Shown one piece after another: positions 21,130-30,052 of a stretch of 64,000 nucleotides of DNA (position 1 is its first letter; each line of letters begins with the position of its first letter). A model generated the notes under the pieces. That model made no database searches and was not told where the DNA came from. It worked only from the letters and a program-made list of their open reading frames with translations. Location: positions 1-64,000 of the forward strand of contig CAVZIX010000004.1 of assembly GCA_963775395.1 (NCBI GenBank), read 5' to 3'. This stretch comes from JAIBJN01 sp963775395 (lineage in GTDB: Bacteria > Actinomycetota > Thermoleophilia > Gaiellales > Gaiellaceae). Both the position numbers and the translations under genes were made by a program.

Positions 21130-22451
21130 CGGCGGGAGAACACCACAGGCGCCGCGACCGCGAGCAGCAGGAACACGAAGAAGTAGTACATCTGCATGGT
21201 GAGGTAGAAGACGTTCGCGGCGAGCGTACCGGCGAGCGCAGCGGTGAGGCCCCAGGCCAGCGGCTGGACCCGGGCCCCGGTCACTTCGCCCGCCGCGGCC
21301 AGCGCTCGCCCCAGGCGGCGCAGCACGCCGAGCCGGCGGAAGACGTAGACCACGAAGGCGAGGAAGAGCACGGCGCCGACGATGCCGGTCTCGATCAGCA
21401 CCGCGACGTAGTACGAATGCGGGCCCCAGTTGTCGCGGCCCGTGAGGAACTCGAAGTACGTCGAGAACGTGTTCAGGCCCCGGCCGAAGAACGGGTTCGC
21501 GTCCAGCGCCGGCGGCAGCAGCTCGTAGAAGTCGAAGTGGGTCTGCGTGCCGCGTCCGCTCAGGCTCGTCCGTGCACGCAGGACCCCCGAGACGATCGTG
21601 GAGTACTGGAGGGAGACGAGCACGAGGATCCCGGCGAGCGCGCCGACCGGGACGAGCAGCCGACGAGAGACCATCAGGCGCCGGTACGGGATCGCCAGCA
21701 CGAGCAGCCCGACGATCAGCCCGAGGGCGCCGCTCCGCGAGAAGGTCACCATCTCCGCGAGCGCGAGCACGGCCAGCGTGAGCACGAGCGGCGCGCGCAT
21801 CCGGTGTCCGCGCTCCAGCCGCAGGTAGAGGGGCAGGAGGATCAGGATCGGGACGATCAGCGCGACGCCGAGGTGGTTCACGTCGAGCATGAGCCCGTTC
21901 GACCGGTAGATGTCCACCCCGGCGACGACGCCGAAGCGGAAGATGCCCTCGCTCCTGTCGCCCGTGATCGGCCCGAGGATGAGCGGGTCGAGGAACCCTC
22001 GGCCGCCCATGGCGTAGACGAACTCGAGCACCGCGTACGCGCCGTTCAGCGCCATCCCGGCGACGAACGCGCCGAGGGTCTGCCAGTAGAAGCGCGTCGA
22101 CCGGCGCGCGAGGTGCGCGACCGCCGCGATCAGGAACGCGAAGTGGAGGGCGAACTTGGCCAAGCCCTTCGTGAACTGGCTCCGGTCGGCACTCGTCTCG
22201 AGGTTGAAGTAGCCGATCAGATACGCGACGGAGAGGAGCGCGAGGAAGGCCAGCAGGACGACGACGGTCCGCGGGACGCTCCGGTCGCGGGCGACCAGGC
22301 GATGGACGAGGAAGAGGCCGACGAACGCGGCCACGGTCAGGTCCGAGAGGTAGACGTCGTTCCCGCCACCGACCGACCAGCGCAGGCGGACGAGCGTGAT
22401 CGTGAAGACCGAGACGAGCAGCGCGAGGTCGGCGGCGCGCCCCGATCTCAT
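21126..22451 (-). CDS. O-antigen ligase/Wzy-type polymerase (second)
   Basis: A polytopic membrane protein of about 441 residues with 10-12 predicted helices. The Wzy_C-type region contains EMVTFSRSGALGLIVGLLVL, and the large outer loop has LDANPFFGRGLNTFSTYFEF followed by WGPHSYYVAVLIETGIVG; the H..Y/G..G pattern is characteristic of this family. ATG 22451 overlaps the upstream GT4 stop as ATGA and is preferred to upstream in-frame starts. Two members in one operon suggest one polymerase and one ligase, or polymerases for two linkages. Confidence 0.84.
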   Translation of the reverse strand: MRSGRAADLALLVSVFTITLVRLRWSVGGGNDVYLSDLTVAAFVGLFLVHRLVARDRSVPRTVVVLLAFLALLSVAYLIGYFNLETSADRSQFTKGLAKFALHFAFLIAAVAHLARRSTRFYWQTLGAFVAGMALNGAYAVLEFVYAMGGRGFLDPLILGPITGDRSEGIFRFGVVAGVDIYRSNGLMLDVNHLGVALIVPILILLPLYLRLERGHRMRAPLVLTLAVLALAEMVTFSRSGALGLIVGLLVLAIPYRRLMVSRRLLVPVGALAGILVLVSLQYSTIVSGVLRARTSLSGRGTQTHFDFYELLPPALDANPFFGRGLNTFSTYFEFLTGRDNWGPHSYYVAVLIETGIVGAVLFLAFVVYVFRRLGVLRRLGRALAAAGEVTGARVQPLAWGLTAALAGTLAANVFYLTMQMYYFFVFLLLAVAAPVVFSRR

Positions 22452-23686
22452 CCGACCACGGCCTCGAGCAGCTCGGCGTATTCGCGTGCCCTGGCGCGCC
22501 GGGAGAGCTTGTCCCGCCACTCGGGGGCGAGCGGGGTCTCGTTCAGCCGGCCGGCCCGCCGCCGCTCGTCGAGCTCCGAGAGCGCGGCGGCCATCCCGTC
22601 GACATCGTCCGGAGCGACGACCGTGCCGGCGCCCGTGTCACGGATGAGGGCGGCGGCCTCCCCGTCGGGCGGCACGACGGCCAGGATCGGCCGCTCGGCG
22701 GCGAGGTACTCGAACACCTTCCCGGAGAGCACGCCGCGGCCGCGGCCGTCGTTCTCGGGGATCAGGAGGAGGAGTGCGTCCGAGTCGCGCTGGAGCGCGA
22801 GCGCTTCGGCCCGCGAGCGGTGGGAGACGACCTCGATGCGGTCACCGAGGCCGAGCCGGTCCGCGTAGTCGCGGTAGGCCGTCGGAAAGCCGCCGACGAA
22901 GCGGGCGACCACGTCGCCGTCCGTGCGCGCCAGGGCGTCGAGGAACGCCCGCGGGTCGCGGCGCCCGAAGAAGCTGCCCGCATGTGTCACGCGCAGTCGG
23001 TCGGCGGGCCGGTACTCGAGCCCCTCGAAGTCCTCGAAGTCACATCCGTTCGCGATCACCTGCAGGCGCCGCGGCGGTCCCAGCGCCTGCATCTCGGCGG
23101 CGATGGCGTCGGAGGCGCCCACGACGGCATCGGCTCGGTGCGCGACGTGGCGCGCGAGGGCGCCCTCGCCGCGGATCTGCCGTCGCCGGTGCGGGTGCGA
23201 GGCGATCGAGTCGCGGAGGTCGGCCACCCAGCGCGCCCGCGTGAACCGGCGAACGAAGGAGCCGACGAGGTGCACGGAGCCGGGAGGCGAGGTGGTGACG
23301 ACCACGTCGATCCCCTCCTTGCGCACCAGGCGGGCGGCAGCCGGAGCGGCCGTTGCCGCCCAGACCACGCTCGCGTCCGGGACGAGCAGGCCGCGAAAGA
23401 GCAGCTGCGCCCGCACGCCGAGCCGGGCGGCCCCGTGCGCCGCGGCCAGCTCCTCGGCGGGCTTCCGCGAGCGGGGCCCGAGGTTCTTCGCGCGGTGCAC
23501 GATCGCCCCCGCCGGCAGCTCGAGCGACTCGTCCACGTGGAGCCACTTGGGATCGTCCGGGGCGAGGACGTGGGTCTCGATCCCGAGCTCGGGCAGGTGC
23601 TCGGCGAGCTTCAGGAGCCGCGGCACGCCCGCCCCGCCCGCCGGCGGGAAGTAGAACGTCACGAGAAGCACCTTCACGGAGTCCAT
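22448..23686 (-). CDS. Family 4 glycosyltransferase (WbuB/FnlA-region type)
   Basis: GT-B glycosyltransferase of about 412 residues. The start MDSVKVLLVTFYFPPAGGAGVPR has the double-glycine loop of the WbuB-like N-acetylfucosaminyl transferases. VVVTTSPPGSVHLVG and WVADLRDSIASHPHR are characteristic of this subgroup. The C-terminal part has LRVTHAGSFFGRRDPRAFLDAL and LLIPENDGRGRGVLSGKVFEYLAAERPILAVV, with the E of the donor-binding site in KVFEYLA. It follows the large membrane protein gene after 18 bases. Confidence 0.88.
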   Translation of the reverse strand: MDSVKVLLVTFYFPPAGGAGVPRLLKLAEHLPELGIETHVLAPDDPKWLHVDESLELPAGAIVHRAKNLGPRSRKPAEELAAAHGAARLGVRAQLLFRGLLVPDASVVWAATAAPAAARLVRKEGIDVVVTTSPPGSVHLVGSFVRRFTRARWVADLRDSIASHPHRRRQIRGEGALARHVAHRADAVVGASDAIAAEMQALGPPRRLQVIANGCDFEDFEGLEYRPADRLRVTHAGSFFGRRDPRAFLDALARTDGDVVARFVGGFPTAYRDYADRLGLGDRIEVVSHRSRAEALALQRDSDALLLLIPENDGRGRGVLSGKVFEYLAAERPILAVVPPDGEAAALIRDTGAGTVVAPDDVDGMAAALSELDERRRAGRLNETPLAPEWRDKLSRRARAREYAELLEAVVG

Positions 23687-23704
23687 TGTGGCCGGGACCC
23701 CGGC

Positions 23705-25834
23705 TCAGCCGCGGCTGGGAGCGGCGTAGAGCGCATAGCGGCCGCCGTCGTAGACGAGGCGCAGCCCGTCGAGGTAGTCCTCGGGATGGCGAAGCTCCCT
23801 GTCCACGAGCACCCAGTCAGCGTCGTAACGGGAGAGAATCGCGCCCCGGTCGTAGTCGGTGAGCCCGGGAACGAAGAAGAAGCGCTCCGAGTCGATGCGC
23901 CGCCGGCGCGGGCGGTTGCGCGACGAGAAGGCGACGTGGCCCGTGGGTGCGGCGTTCACATAGACCGGCGCGTAGGCCGCGATGCGGTAGGCGGTCGTCG
24001 CGTCCGAGAAGACGACGTCGCCGGGGGCCGTGATCGCACGGACGGCCGCCACGGTCTCGTCGGGCATCGCATTCGGGTCGGGCTGGCGCTCGAGATCCGC
24101 GAGGCCCGCGACGGCGACCGGCAGGGCGAAGGCGCAGGCGGCGAGCACGGCCCAGCGTCCGGGCTCCGGTCCGCGCGGGCGCAGGAAGGCGCCCACGGCG
24201 AGCGCGACCAGCGCGCCGACCGTCGCCACCCACACGACCCAGCCGGGCCCTCCCTCCTGGACGCGATACGTGAACTCCCCGCTCACGAGGAGCTCCGCGG
24301 CCAACCCGGCCCCGAACGCGAGCGCAACGCCTGCCAGGCGGGCGCGGCCGGCGAGGACGAACGCCCCGGCGAGCGCGAAGGCGAGCGGCAGGAAGGCCGA
24401 CAGTCGACGCGCCTGCGAGACGGAGAAAACGTCCGAGAGCAGCGTGAAGAGCTGCGGCACGAGCAGGAGGGCGAGGCCGAAGAGCGAGCCGCCGAGCACG
24501 AGCTGCGCCCAGCGCCGGCGGGCGGCGAAGCCCGCGAGCGGGATCGCGAGAAGCCCGGCCACGACGACCGGACCGCCGCGAGCGATCGCCTCGGGCGCGA
24601 AGCGGAACGAGTCGCCGAAGAAGTCGAACGCGTTGCCGTAGTGCTGGATCTCGAAGGCGCGGCGCGCCGCCGTCGGCCGAGTGGACGGGTCGTCGGCGAC
24701 CACCGGATAGAGCCAGGCGAGATAGAGCACGAAGGGGACCGTCACCGCCGCGAGCGCCAGGACCGCCCGTTTGACGAGCGGGTCGAGCGCCCTGACGACG
24801 ACCAGGCGGGCGAAGAGGAAGCCGCCGAGCAGGAGGGCGACGTAGGGCGTGTAGCTCGGGTGGATGACCGAGAGCGCGAGCGCCGACGCCGCCAGGGCCC
24901 CGACGAGCGGCCAGGAGCGCCGCTCGACGACCGTGAAGGCGAGCGCGAGGACCGTGGGCGCGAGCAGGACGCGGCTCGTGGTGGGCGGGGAGGCGAGCAG
25001 CTCGAAGACGCCCGTGCCCGCTCTACCGCCCGCGCCCGAGAGCGCGAGCTGGGCCACCTGGGCGACGACGAGCACGACGCCGCCCGCCGGGCGCCTGAAG
25101 ACTGCCGTCCCTGCCCCGTACGCCAGCACCACGGCCAGGGGCACGAGGATCGCGGGGAGGTACAGGGCGACGTCGACGACGTCGACGCCCGCGATTCGCG
25201 CGATCATCGCCACCGCCCCGTGCCAGAGCGGAAACGCGTAGCCGGGATGGAGGCTGCCGTCCTGGAACTCGTTGACGCTGCCGAGCACCGGCAGCGCATC
25301 GAATTCGGCCAGCTTGCGCATACGCGCGAGGTGGAAGAGCAGGTCGCCTCCGATCGGCCCCGCCGACCACCAGACGAGGCCGGCGAGCGGGATGGAGGCG
25401 CCGAGGACGGCCAGGCCGGCGCGTCGGTCGGCCCGCGCGTCCACGGGCACCTCTGCGCGCCCGGGGCCCAACCAGACACCGGTGGCAAGGGCGGCAACCA
25501 CCACGAACGCCAGCGCGACGAGCGCCGCGGTGAGCGACGAGCCCACGAGGAAGAGGACGCCGAGCGAGACGAGGACGAGCGCGAGGCTGACCGCGAAGGA
25601 GGCGGCGACCGCGACCCCGAACGACCCGGGCAGGCCGAGGGGCCGCAACACGAGCCAGCCGGGCAGCAGAAGCACGAGGAACGCCGCGACGGCGAGCCGC
25701 AGCGCCAGGCCCGCGCCCTCGGCCGGCAGGAGGCGCGCGAGCCCGAGCGCGAGCAGCGCTCCTCCGGTGACGAGCGCCGGCAACGTCTGGACGCGGCCGC
25801 CGGCCTCGGCGGCCCGGCCCGCTAGCGACGCCAC
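23705..25834 (-). CDS. Large polytopic membrane protein, GT-C-like, function unassigned
   Basis: About 709 residues with at least 14 hydrophobic helices and a soluble C-terminal portion of about 120 residues. After a helix pair, the loop around GPIGGDLLFHLARMRKLAEFD, with HPGYAFPLWHGAVAM after the next loop, resembles the first outer loop of GT-C glycosyltransferases, which carry acidic and His residues there. The C-terminal part has DPNAMPDETVAAVRAI and a VVFSDATTAYRIAAYA segment like those of actinobacterial membrane mannosyl- or arabinosyl-transferase-like proteins. GTG 25834 starts 7 bases after the upstream gene. A lipid-linked-sugar transferase role is likely but unproven. Confidence 0.72.
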   Translation of the reverse strand: MASLAGRAAEAGGRVQTLPALVTGGALLALGLARLLPAEGAGLALRLAVAAFLVLLLPGWLVLRPLGLPGSFGVAVAASFAVSLALVLVSLGVLFLVGSSLTAALVALAFVVVAALATGVWLGPGRAEVPVDARADRRAGLAVLGASIPLAGLVWWSAGPIGGDLLFHLARMRKLAEFDALPVLGSVNEFQDGSLHPGYAFPLWHGAVAMIARIAGVDVVDVALYLPAILVPLAVVLAYGAGTAVFRRPAGGVVLVVAQVAQLALSGAGGRAGTGVFELLASPPTTSRVLLAPTVLALAFTVVERRSWPLVGALAASALALSVIHPSYTPYVALLLGGFLFARLVVVRALDPLVKRAVLALAAVTVPFVLYLAWLYPVVADDPSTRPTAARRAFEIQHYGNAFDFFGDSFRFAPEAIARGGPVVVAGLLAIPLAGFAARRRWAQLVLGGSLFGLALLLVPQLFTLLSDVFSVSQARRLSAFLPLAFALAGAFVLAGRARLAGVALAFGAGLAAELLVSGEFTYRVQEGGPGWVVWVATVGALVALAVGAFLRPRGPEPGRWAVLAACAFALPVAVAGLADLERQPDPNAMPDETVAAVRAITAPGDVVFSDATTAYRIAAYAPVYVNAAPTGHVAFSSRNRPRRRRIDSERFFFVPGLTDYDRGAILSRYDADWVLVDRELRHPEDYLDGLRLVYDGGRYALYAAPSRG

Positions 25835-25841
25835 GCCGCGC

Positions 25842-26738
25842 TCACCTTGGAGATTCTAGGAGGGCCGCGGCGCTCCCAGAGGCGAGCCAGCGCGCCGCAT
25901 CGCGGTACGTCTCGCCTCGCTCGCCGCGGAAGAGCACGGACCGCAGGCGCGCCCCGAGAAGAAGCACGCGGCGTGCCCGCTCGGCCTCGCGCGGCCCGCG
26001 ATTCTTGGCGAGGAAGCGCAGGTGCCCGCGGACGTTCTCGCGAAGCATGCGCCCACCGTGCGAGGCCCCGCCGACGTGCACGACCTCGGCGCCCGGAGAG
26101 AAGAGGACCTTCCAGCCGGCCTCGCGGAAGCGGTAGCACCAGTCGGTCTCCTCGCTGAAGAGGAAGAAGTCCTCGTCGAAGAGCCCGACCTCCTGCGTGG
26201 CGGCGCGCCGGACGAGGAGGCACGCGCCGTAGAGCCAGTCGGCCTCGCGGACGCTCTCATGGTCGAAGCGCGCACCGTAGAAGGCGTTCAGCGCCCGAGT
26301 GCGGGGCGCGAGCTTGCGGAGGAAGAGGTACTCGGTCGCCAGCCGCCAGACCGTCGGGAAGCCGCGGACGGAACGCTGGAGCGAGCCGTCCGGGTTCAGC
26401 AGGCGCGGCCCGACCACGGCGGCGTCCGGATGCTCGTCGCCGAAGGCAGCCAGGCGGTCGACAGCATCGCCGACGGGCCAGGCATCGGCGTTCAGGAGGA
26501 GGTACCAGTCACCCGTCGCCACCTCCATCCCTGCGTTGTTGCCGGCGCCGAAGCCCCGGTTCTCGGGGAGCTCGACCAGGCGCACGGAGGAAAAGCGCTC
26601 GCGGACGAGCTCGGGTGTCCCGTCGGTGGAGGCGTTGTCGACGACCACGACCTCGTGCCCGCGGTCGACGACGGCCTCCAGGCAGCGCACGAGGTGCTCG
26701 CGGACGTTGTACGAGACGACGACGATCGAGACGCTCAC
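25842..26738 (-). CDS. Family 2 glycosyltransferase, rhamnosyltransferase-like
   Basis: A GT-A enzyme of about 298 residues. It begins VSIVVVSYNVREHLVRCLEAV and continues VVVVDNASTDGTPELVRERF, ENRGFGAGNNAGMEVATGDW and LLLNADAWPVGDAVDRL, the standard WcaA/RfbN-like pattern, then GACLLVRRAATQEVGLFDEDFFLFSEETDWCYRF. GTG 26738 overlaps the upstream flippase-like stop as GTGA. It is probably cytoplasmic and peripheral, adding a deoxysugar such as rhamnose; the exact donor is inferred only from family resemblance. Confidence 0.9.
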   Translation of the reverse strand: MSVSIVVVSYNVREHLVRCLEAVVDRGHEVVVVDNASTDGTPELVRERFSSVRLVELPENRGFGAGNNAGMEVATGDWYLLLNADAWPVGDAVDRLAAFGDEHPDAAVVGPRLLNPDGSLQRSVRGFPTVWRLATEYLFLRKLAPRTRALNAFYGARFDHESVREADWLYGACLLVRRAATQEVGLFDEDFFLFSEETDWCYRFREAGWKVLFSPGAEVVHVGGASHGGRMLRENVRGHLRFLAKNRGPREAERARRVLLLGARLRSVLFRGERGETYRDAARWLASGSAAALLESPR

Positions 26739-27694
26739 TGCGCCGGCGCGGCGGGCCGCATCCGCCAGAAGAGGATGGCGCCGGGCAGCGAGGTCGCGAT
26801 CGAGACGGCGAAGTAGAGGAAGCCGGCGGCGAAGGCGACCTCCTGCGGCACGTCGAAGCGGCCCAGGAAGCCGACGAAAAAGGCCTCGCGGACGCCGATT
26901 CCGTTGAGCGTGAACGGGATCATCTGCACGAGGAAGAGGAGCGGCCCGAGGATGATGTAAACGATCGGCGAGACGTCGACGCCGACCGCCTCTCCGCAGA
27001 GCCAGATGGCGATCACGCGCGCGAACTGGGCGACGAGCGTGACGCCCAGGACCTGCAGGAGCACTCCTGCGCAGTTGCGGTACTCGTGCATCGCCCGGTA
27101 GAGGCTCTGCATCGCCGCATCGATCCTCAGGCGCTTCCCGAGCGGGAAGAGGCGCTCTTCCAGGTGGCGGCCGAGCCGCTTGGAGAAGAGCAGGAGCCCG
27201 AGCACGATCAGCGCGCCGAGGAGAGCGAGCTCGAGGATGATGAGCAGGCGAACGCCCTCGTAGCGGCCCGCCGCGAGCGCGAGGGCGACCGCGACGAGCA
27301 CGAGCGTCCCGGCGGAGCCGATGACCCGCTCCATGACCACGGCGCCGGCGGCGGTCGCCCTGACGTCGGGCCGCCGGCGGGCCTGCTCGATGATCCGGAC
27401 CGCGTCGCCGCCCACGGCCGTCGGCAGCACCTGGCTCGCCGCGTAGCTGACGAAGTACATGCGCACAAGCCACCCGTAGGGCTCGTGGACGCCGCGCACG
27501 CGAAGGAGCGCCCACCAGCGCCAGGCCATCAGCCACGTCGTGGCCAGGAAGATCAGGAGCGACGCCGCCACGTAGCCCCAGTGGCTGTCGCGGAGGATGT
27601 CGACCGTCTGCTCGACGTCGATCTGCCAGAAGAGCAGCGCGAGAACCGCGCCGCTGACCAGCAGCTGGAGGCCGACCCTCGTCGACCGGGTCAC
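26735..27694 (-). CDS. Lysylphosphatidylglycerol-synthase-TM/UPF0104 family membrane protein
   Basis: About 319 residues with 7-8 helices. The conserved family segments are SYAASQVLPTAVGGDAVRII and PFTLNGIGVREAFFVGFLG, with RWWALLRV after the second helix. Members include the flippase half of MprF and many genes in actinobacterial polysaccharide loci. It is therefore a candidate for moving a lipid-linked intermediate or tuning lipid carriers. Four-base overlaps on both sides place it firmly in the operon. Confidence 0.85.
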   Translation of the reverse strand: MTRSTRVGLQLLVSGAVLALLFWQIDVEQTVDILRDSHWGYVAASLLIFLATTWLMAWRWWALLRVRGVHEPYGWLVRMYFVSYAASQVLPTAVGGDAVRIIEQARRRPDVRATAAGAVVMERVIGSAGTLVLVAVALALAAGRYEGVRLLIILELALLGALIVLGLLLFSKRLGRHLEERLFPLGKRLRIDAAMQSLYRAMHEYRNCAGVLLQVLGVTLVAQFARVIAIWLCGEAVGVDVSPIVYIILGPLLFLVQMIPFTLNGIGVREAFFVGFLGRFDVPQEVAFAAGFLYFAVSIATSLPGAILFWRMRPAAPAQ

Positions 27695-28833
27695 GTCTGG
27701 CGGCCCGTGAAGCGGGCGTGCACGCGCCGCAGGGCCTCGATCGCGTCCTCGACGTCCGCGTCGGAGTGGGCCGGGGAGAGCGGCAGCGACAGCACCTCGT
27801 CTCCTGCGCGCTCGGCCACCGGCAGCGGCGGCTGGTCGGGGTAGCGCTCGCGGTAGTACGTCAGGCGGTGCACGGGCAGAAAGTGGATGCTCGTCCCGAT
27901 CATCTCCTCGCCCAGGGCACGCTGGTAGGCGTCGCGGTCGGTGCCCGCACGCTCTGCGTCGATCCTGACCACGTAGAGGTGGAGTGCGTGCACGTCGCGC
28001 TCGTCGCGGGCGAGCGCGTCGAGGCCCGGAAGCTCGGCGACGGCCGCGTCGTAGGCGGCGACGTGGCGCCGGCGAACCGCCGCGTGCTCCTCGATCTTGT
28101 CCAGCTGGCAGAGCGCCACGGTCGCGAGGACGTCGGAGAGATTCGCCTTCCAGCCGGCCACCGTGACGTCGTAGAGCGACCCCTCGCTCCGGCGCATGAG
28201 CCGGAGGTTGCGGATCCCGGCGGCCAGTTCGTCATCGTCGGTCGTGACCATCCCGCCCTCGCCCGCGGCCACGTTCTTCGTCGCGTAGAGGGAGAAGCAC
28301 GTGGCGAGCGAGATCGCTCCGACCTTGCGTCCGCGGTAGGCGGACTCGGTCGCATGCGCCGCGTCCTCGATCACGGGGAGCCCGAGCGCGAGCAGCGGGT
28401 CGAGGTCGCACGGCTGGCCGGCGAGGTGCACCGGCAGGATCGCCTTCGTGCGCTCGGTGACGGCCGCGGCCGCCGCGTCCGGGTCGATGTTGAGGTCGGA
28501 GTCGCGCACGTCCACGAACACCGGCCGCGCGCCGCAGTGCACGATCACGTTCGCGGTCGCGGGCCAGGTGATCGGGGTCGTGATCACCTCGTCGCCGGGC
28601 CCTACGCCGGCGGCCAGCAGGGAAAGGTGCATGGCGGCCGTCCCCGACGCGAGCGCAACGCCGTGCTTCGCCCCGGCGTACTCCGCGAAGCGCCGCTCGA
28701 GCTCCTCGGCGCGCGGGCCGCTGGTGAGCCACCCGCTGCGGAGGGTCTCCGCGACGGCGTCGATCTCCTCCTGGCCGATCGCGGGCGGCTGGAAGGAGAG
28801 AAAGGTGCTACGCCTCGAGGACTGCTTCTGCAT
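27691..28833 (-). CDS. DegT/DnrJ/EryC1-family PLP sugar aminotransferase
   Basis: The enzyme transfers an amino group, usually from glutamate, to a 3- or 4-keto nucleotide sugar. Visible are GWLTSGPRAEELERRFAEY, ASGTAAMHLSLLAAGVGPGDE, IEDAAHATESAYRGRKVG and the PLP-lysine block CFSLYATKNVAAGEGG, then GWKANLSDVLATVALCQL. The length of about 380 is normal. It lies two genes after a 4,6-dehydratase, so together they can make a 4-amino-4,6-dideoxy sugar nucleotide. Its start overlaps the ATP-grasp gene stop by 26 bases. Confidence 0.92.
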   Translation of the reverse strand: MQKQSSRRSTFLSFQPPAIGQEEIDAVAETLRSGWLTSGPRAEELERRFAEYAGAKHGVALASGTAAMHLSLLAAGVGPGDEVITTPITWPATANVIVHCGARPVFVDVRDSDLNIDPDAAAAAVTERTKAILPVHLAGQPCDLDPLLALGLPVIEDAAHATESAYRGRKVGAISLATCFSLYATKNVAAGEGGMVTTDDDELAAGIRNLRLMRRSEGSLYDVTVAGWKANLSDVLATVALCQLDKIEEHAAVRRRHVAAYDAAVAELPGLDALARDERDVHALHLYVVRIDAERAGTDRDAYQRALGEEMIGTSIHFLPVHRLTYYRERYPDQPPLPVAERAGDEVLSLPLSPAHSDADVEDAIEALRRVHARFTGRQT

Positions 28834-30052
28834 CGACGGTGGTCAAGCTGATGAGCTCCGCCGCGCGGTCGGCGCGCGCGAGGGCGTCGTCGTGGCTGTC
28901 GCCGCGGGCGAGCACGAAGCCGGCCCTGTCGTTGCCGCGCCGGAAGGGCCCGAAGCGCCAGCCGGGATGGCGGTAGACGCGCGCGTCCAGCACACCCTCG
29001 ACCGCCAGCGCCTCGTCCACGCCCTCGACATCCTCGAGCGTCCCTTCGGGAGGGACGAGGAAGCGAACGCAGGCCCCGCCCACCGGCTCGGGCTCGGGAA
29101 TCTCCACGGGCTCGCCCAGCGCGGCGGCGAGCGCGAGGCCGTTCAGGTCGATCCCCAGCGCGGCGTGGCAGAGCTCGGCGTCGTGGCCGCCGCCCAGGCG
29201 GGCCGCGAGCTCCATCACCCGGGGACCGTCGGGCCCGAGCACGATCTGCGTGTAGGTGGGGCCGTCGGTCACCCCGAGGGCCTCGGCCGCCCGGCAGGCC
29301 GCCTCGACGGCGCCCTCAACCTCGTGGACACTCGGCCAGGCGTGCGCGAGCGCGACGCCGAAGGCGGGACCGTCGGCGGTGAGCCTGTCGGTGACGGTCA
29401 GCGCGTGAAAGCGACCGTCGACCGAGAAGCCGTTCACCGTCACCTCTGGGCCTGGGACGAGCTCCTCCACGAGGGCGAGCCCGGTGCGCGAGGCCTGGAC
29501 GGCGCGCGCGATCGCGTCTCCGAGCAGGTCGCCCTCCGCGACGACGGAGAGCCCCTTCTGGCCCTGGCGGTCGACCGGCTTGACGACGCTGGGCAGCGGG
29601 AGCCCGTCGGTGGCGCCCGTCGTCAGCTCCCACCGCGGCTGCGGGACCCCGTGCTCGTCGAGCAGCTTGCGCTGGCGGTGCTTGAGGACGGCATGGGCGG
29701 CGACGTCGGGGTCGAGTGGGTGCGGGAGGCCCGCGTGGGCGGCGATCCGGGCGGCGATCGCCACCGGCCAGTCGATCCCGGGCGCAATGATCCCGTTGAC
29801 CTGCTCCGCGCGGGCGAGCTGGCTGACGGCGGCCTCGTCCTCGACCGAGACGACGGCGCGGCGGTCCGCGTACTCGAACCCCACGGCCGCAGGGTCGCGG
29901 TCACAGGCGATGACGTAGAGCCCTCGAGCCCGCGCAGCGCGATGCAGGCCGAGCTGCGCCGGCCCCGCGCCTAGGACGAGGAGGCGCTTCCGCTCGCCGT
30001 CTGTTCCGCTCGAAGAGCTGCTTCCCACCAGGGACGATTCTGCTCGTACCAC
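28808..30052 (-). CDS. ATP-grasp ligase (PurK/CarB-like)
   Basis: About 414 residues. The preATP-grasp domain begins KRLLVLGAGPAQLGLHRAARA with a nucleotide-binding glycine loop and YVIACDRDPAAVGFEYADR. The ATP-grasp region has LPSVVKPVDRQGQKGLSVV and LVEELVPGPEVTVNGFSVDG, and the metal site is in VMELAARLGGGHDAELCH. GTG 30052 is given, but it overlaps the dehydratase gene by 82 bases; a later start nearer KRLLVLG is possible, since the first 20 residues are low-complexity Ser. It lies between the dehydratase and the aminotransferase and may ligate a carboxylate to the new amino sugar. This is inference. Confidence 0.8.
   Translation of the reverse strand: MVRAESSLVGSSSSSGTDGERKRLLVLGAGPAQLGLHRAARARGLYVIACDRDPAAVGFEYADRRAVVSVEDEAAVSQLARAEQVNGIIAPGIDWPVAIAARIAAHAGLPHPLDPDVAAHAVLKHRQRKLLDEHGVPQPRWELTTGATDGLPLPSVVKPVDRQGQKGLSVVAEGDLLGDAIARAVQASRTGLALVEELVPGPEVTVNGFSVDGRFHALTVTDRLTADGPAFGVALAHAWPSVHEVEGAVEAACRAAEALGVTDGPTYTQIVLGPDGPRVMELAARLGGGHDAELCHAALGIDLNGLALAAALGEPVEIPEPEPVGGACVRFLVPPEGTLEDVEGVDEALAVEGVLDARVYRHPGWRFGPFRRGNDRAGFVLARGDSHDDALARADRAAELISLTTVDAEAVLEA

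Noticed and set aside
22820..25825. A plus-strand open frame of about 1000 codons
   Set aside because: It is the reverse shadow of the GT4 and membrane-protein genes; its translation is dominated by Arg, Glu, Asp and Gly without any motif, as expected opposite GC-rich genes.
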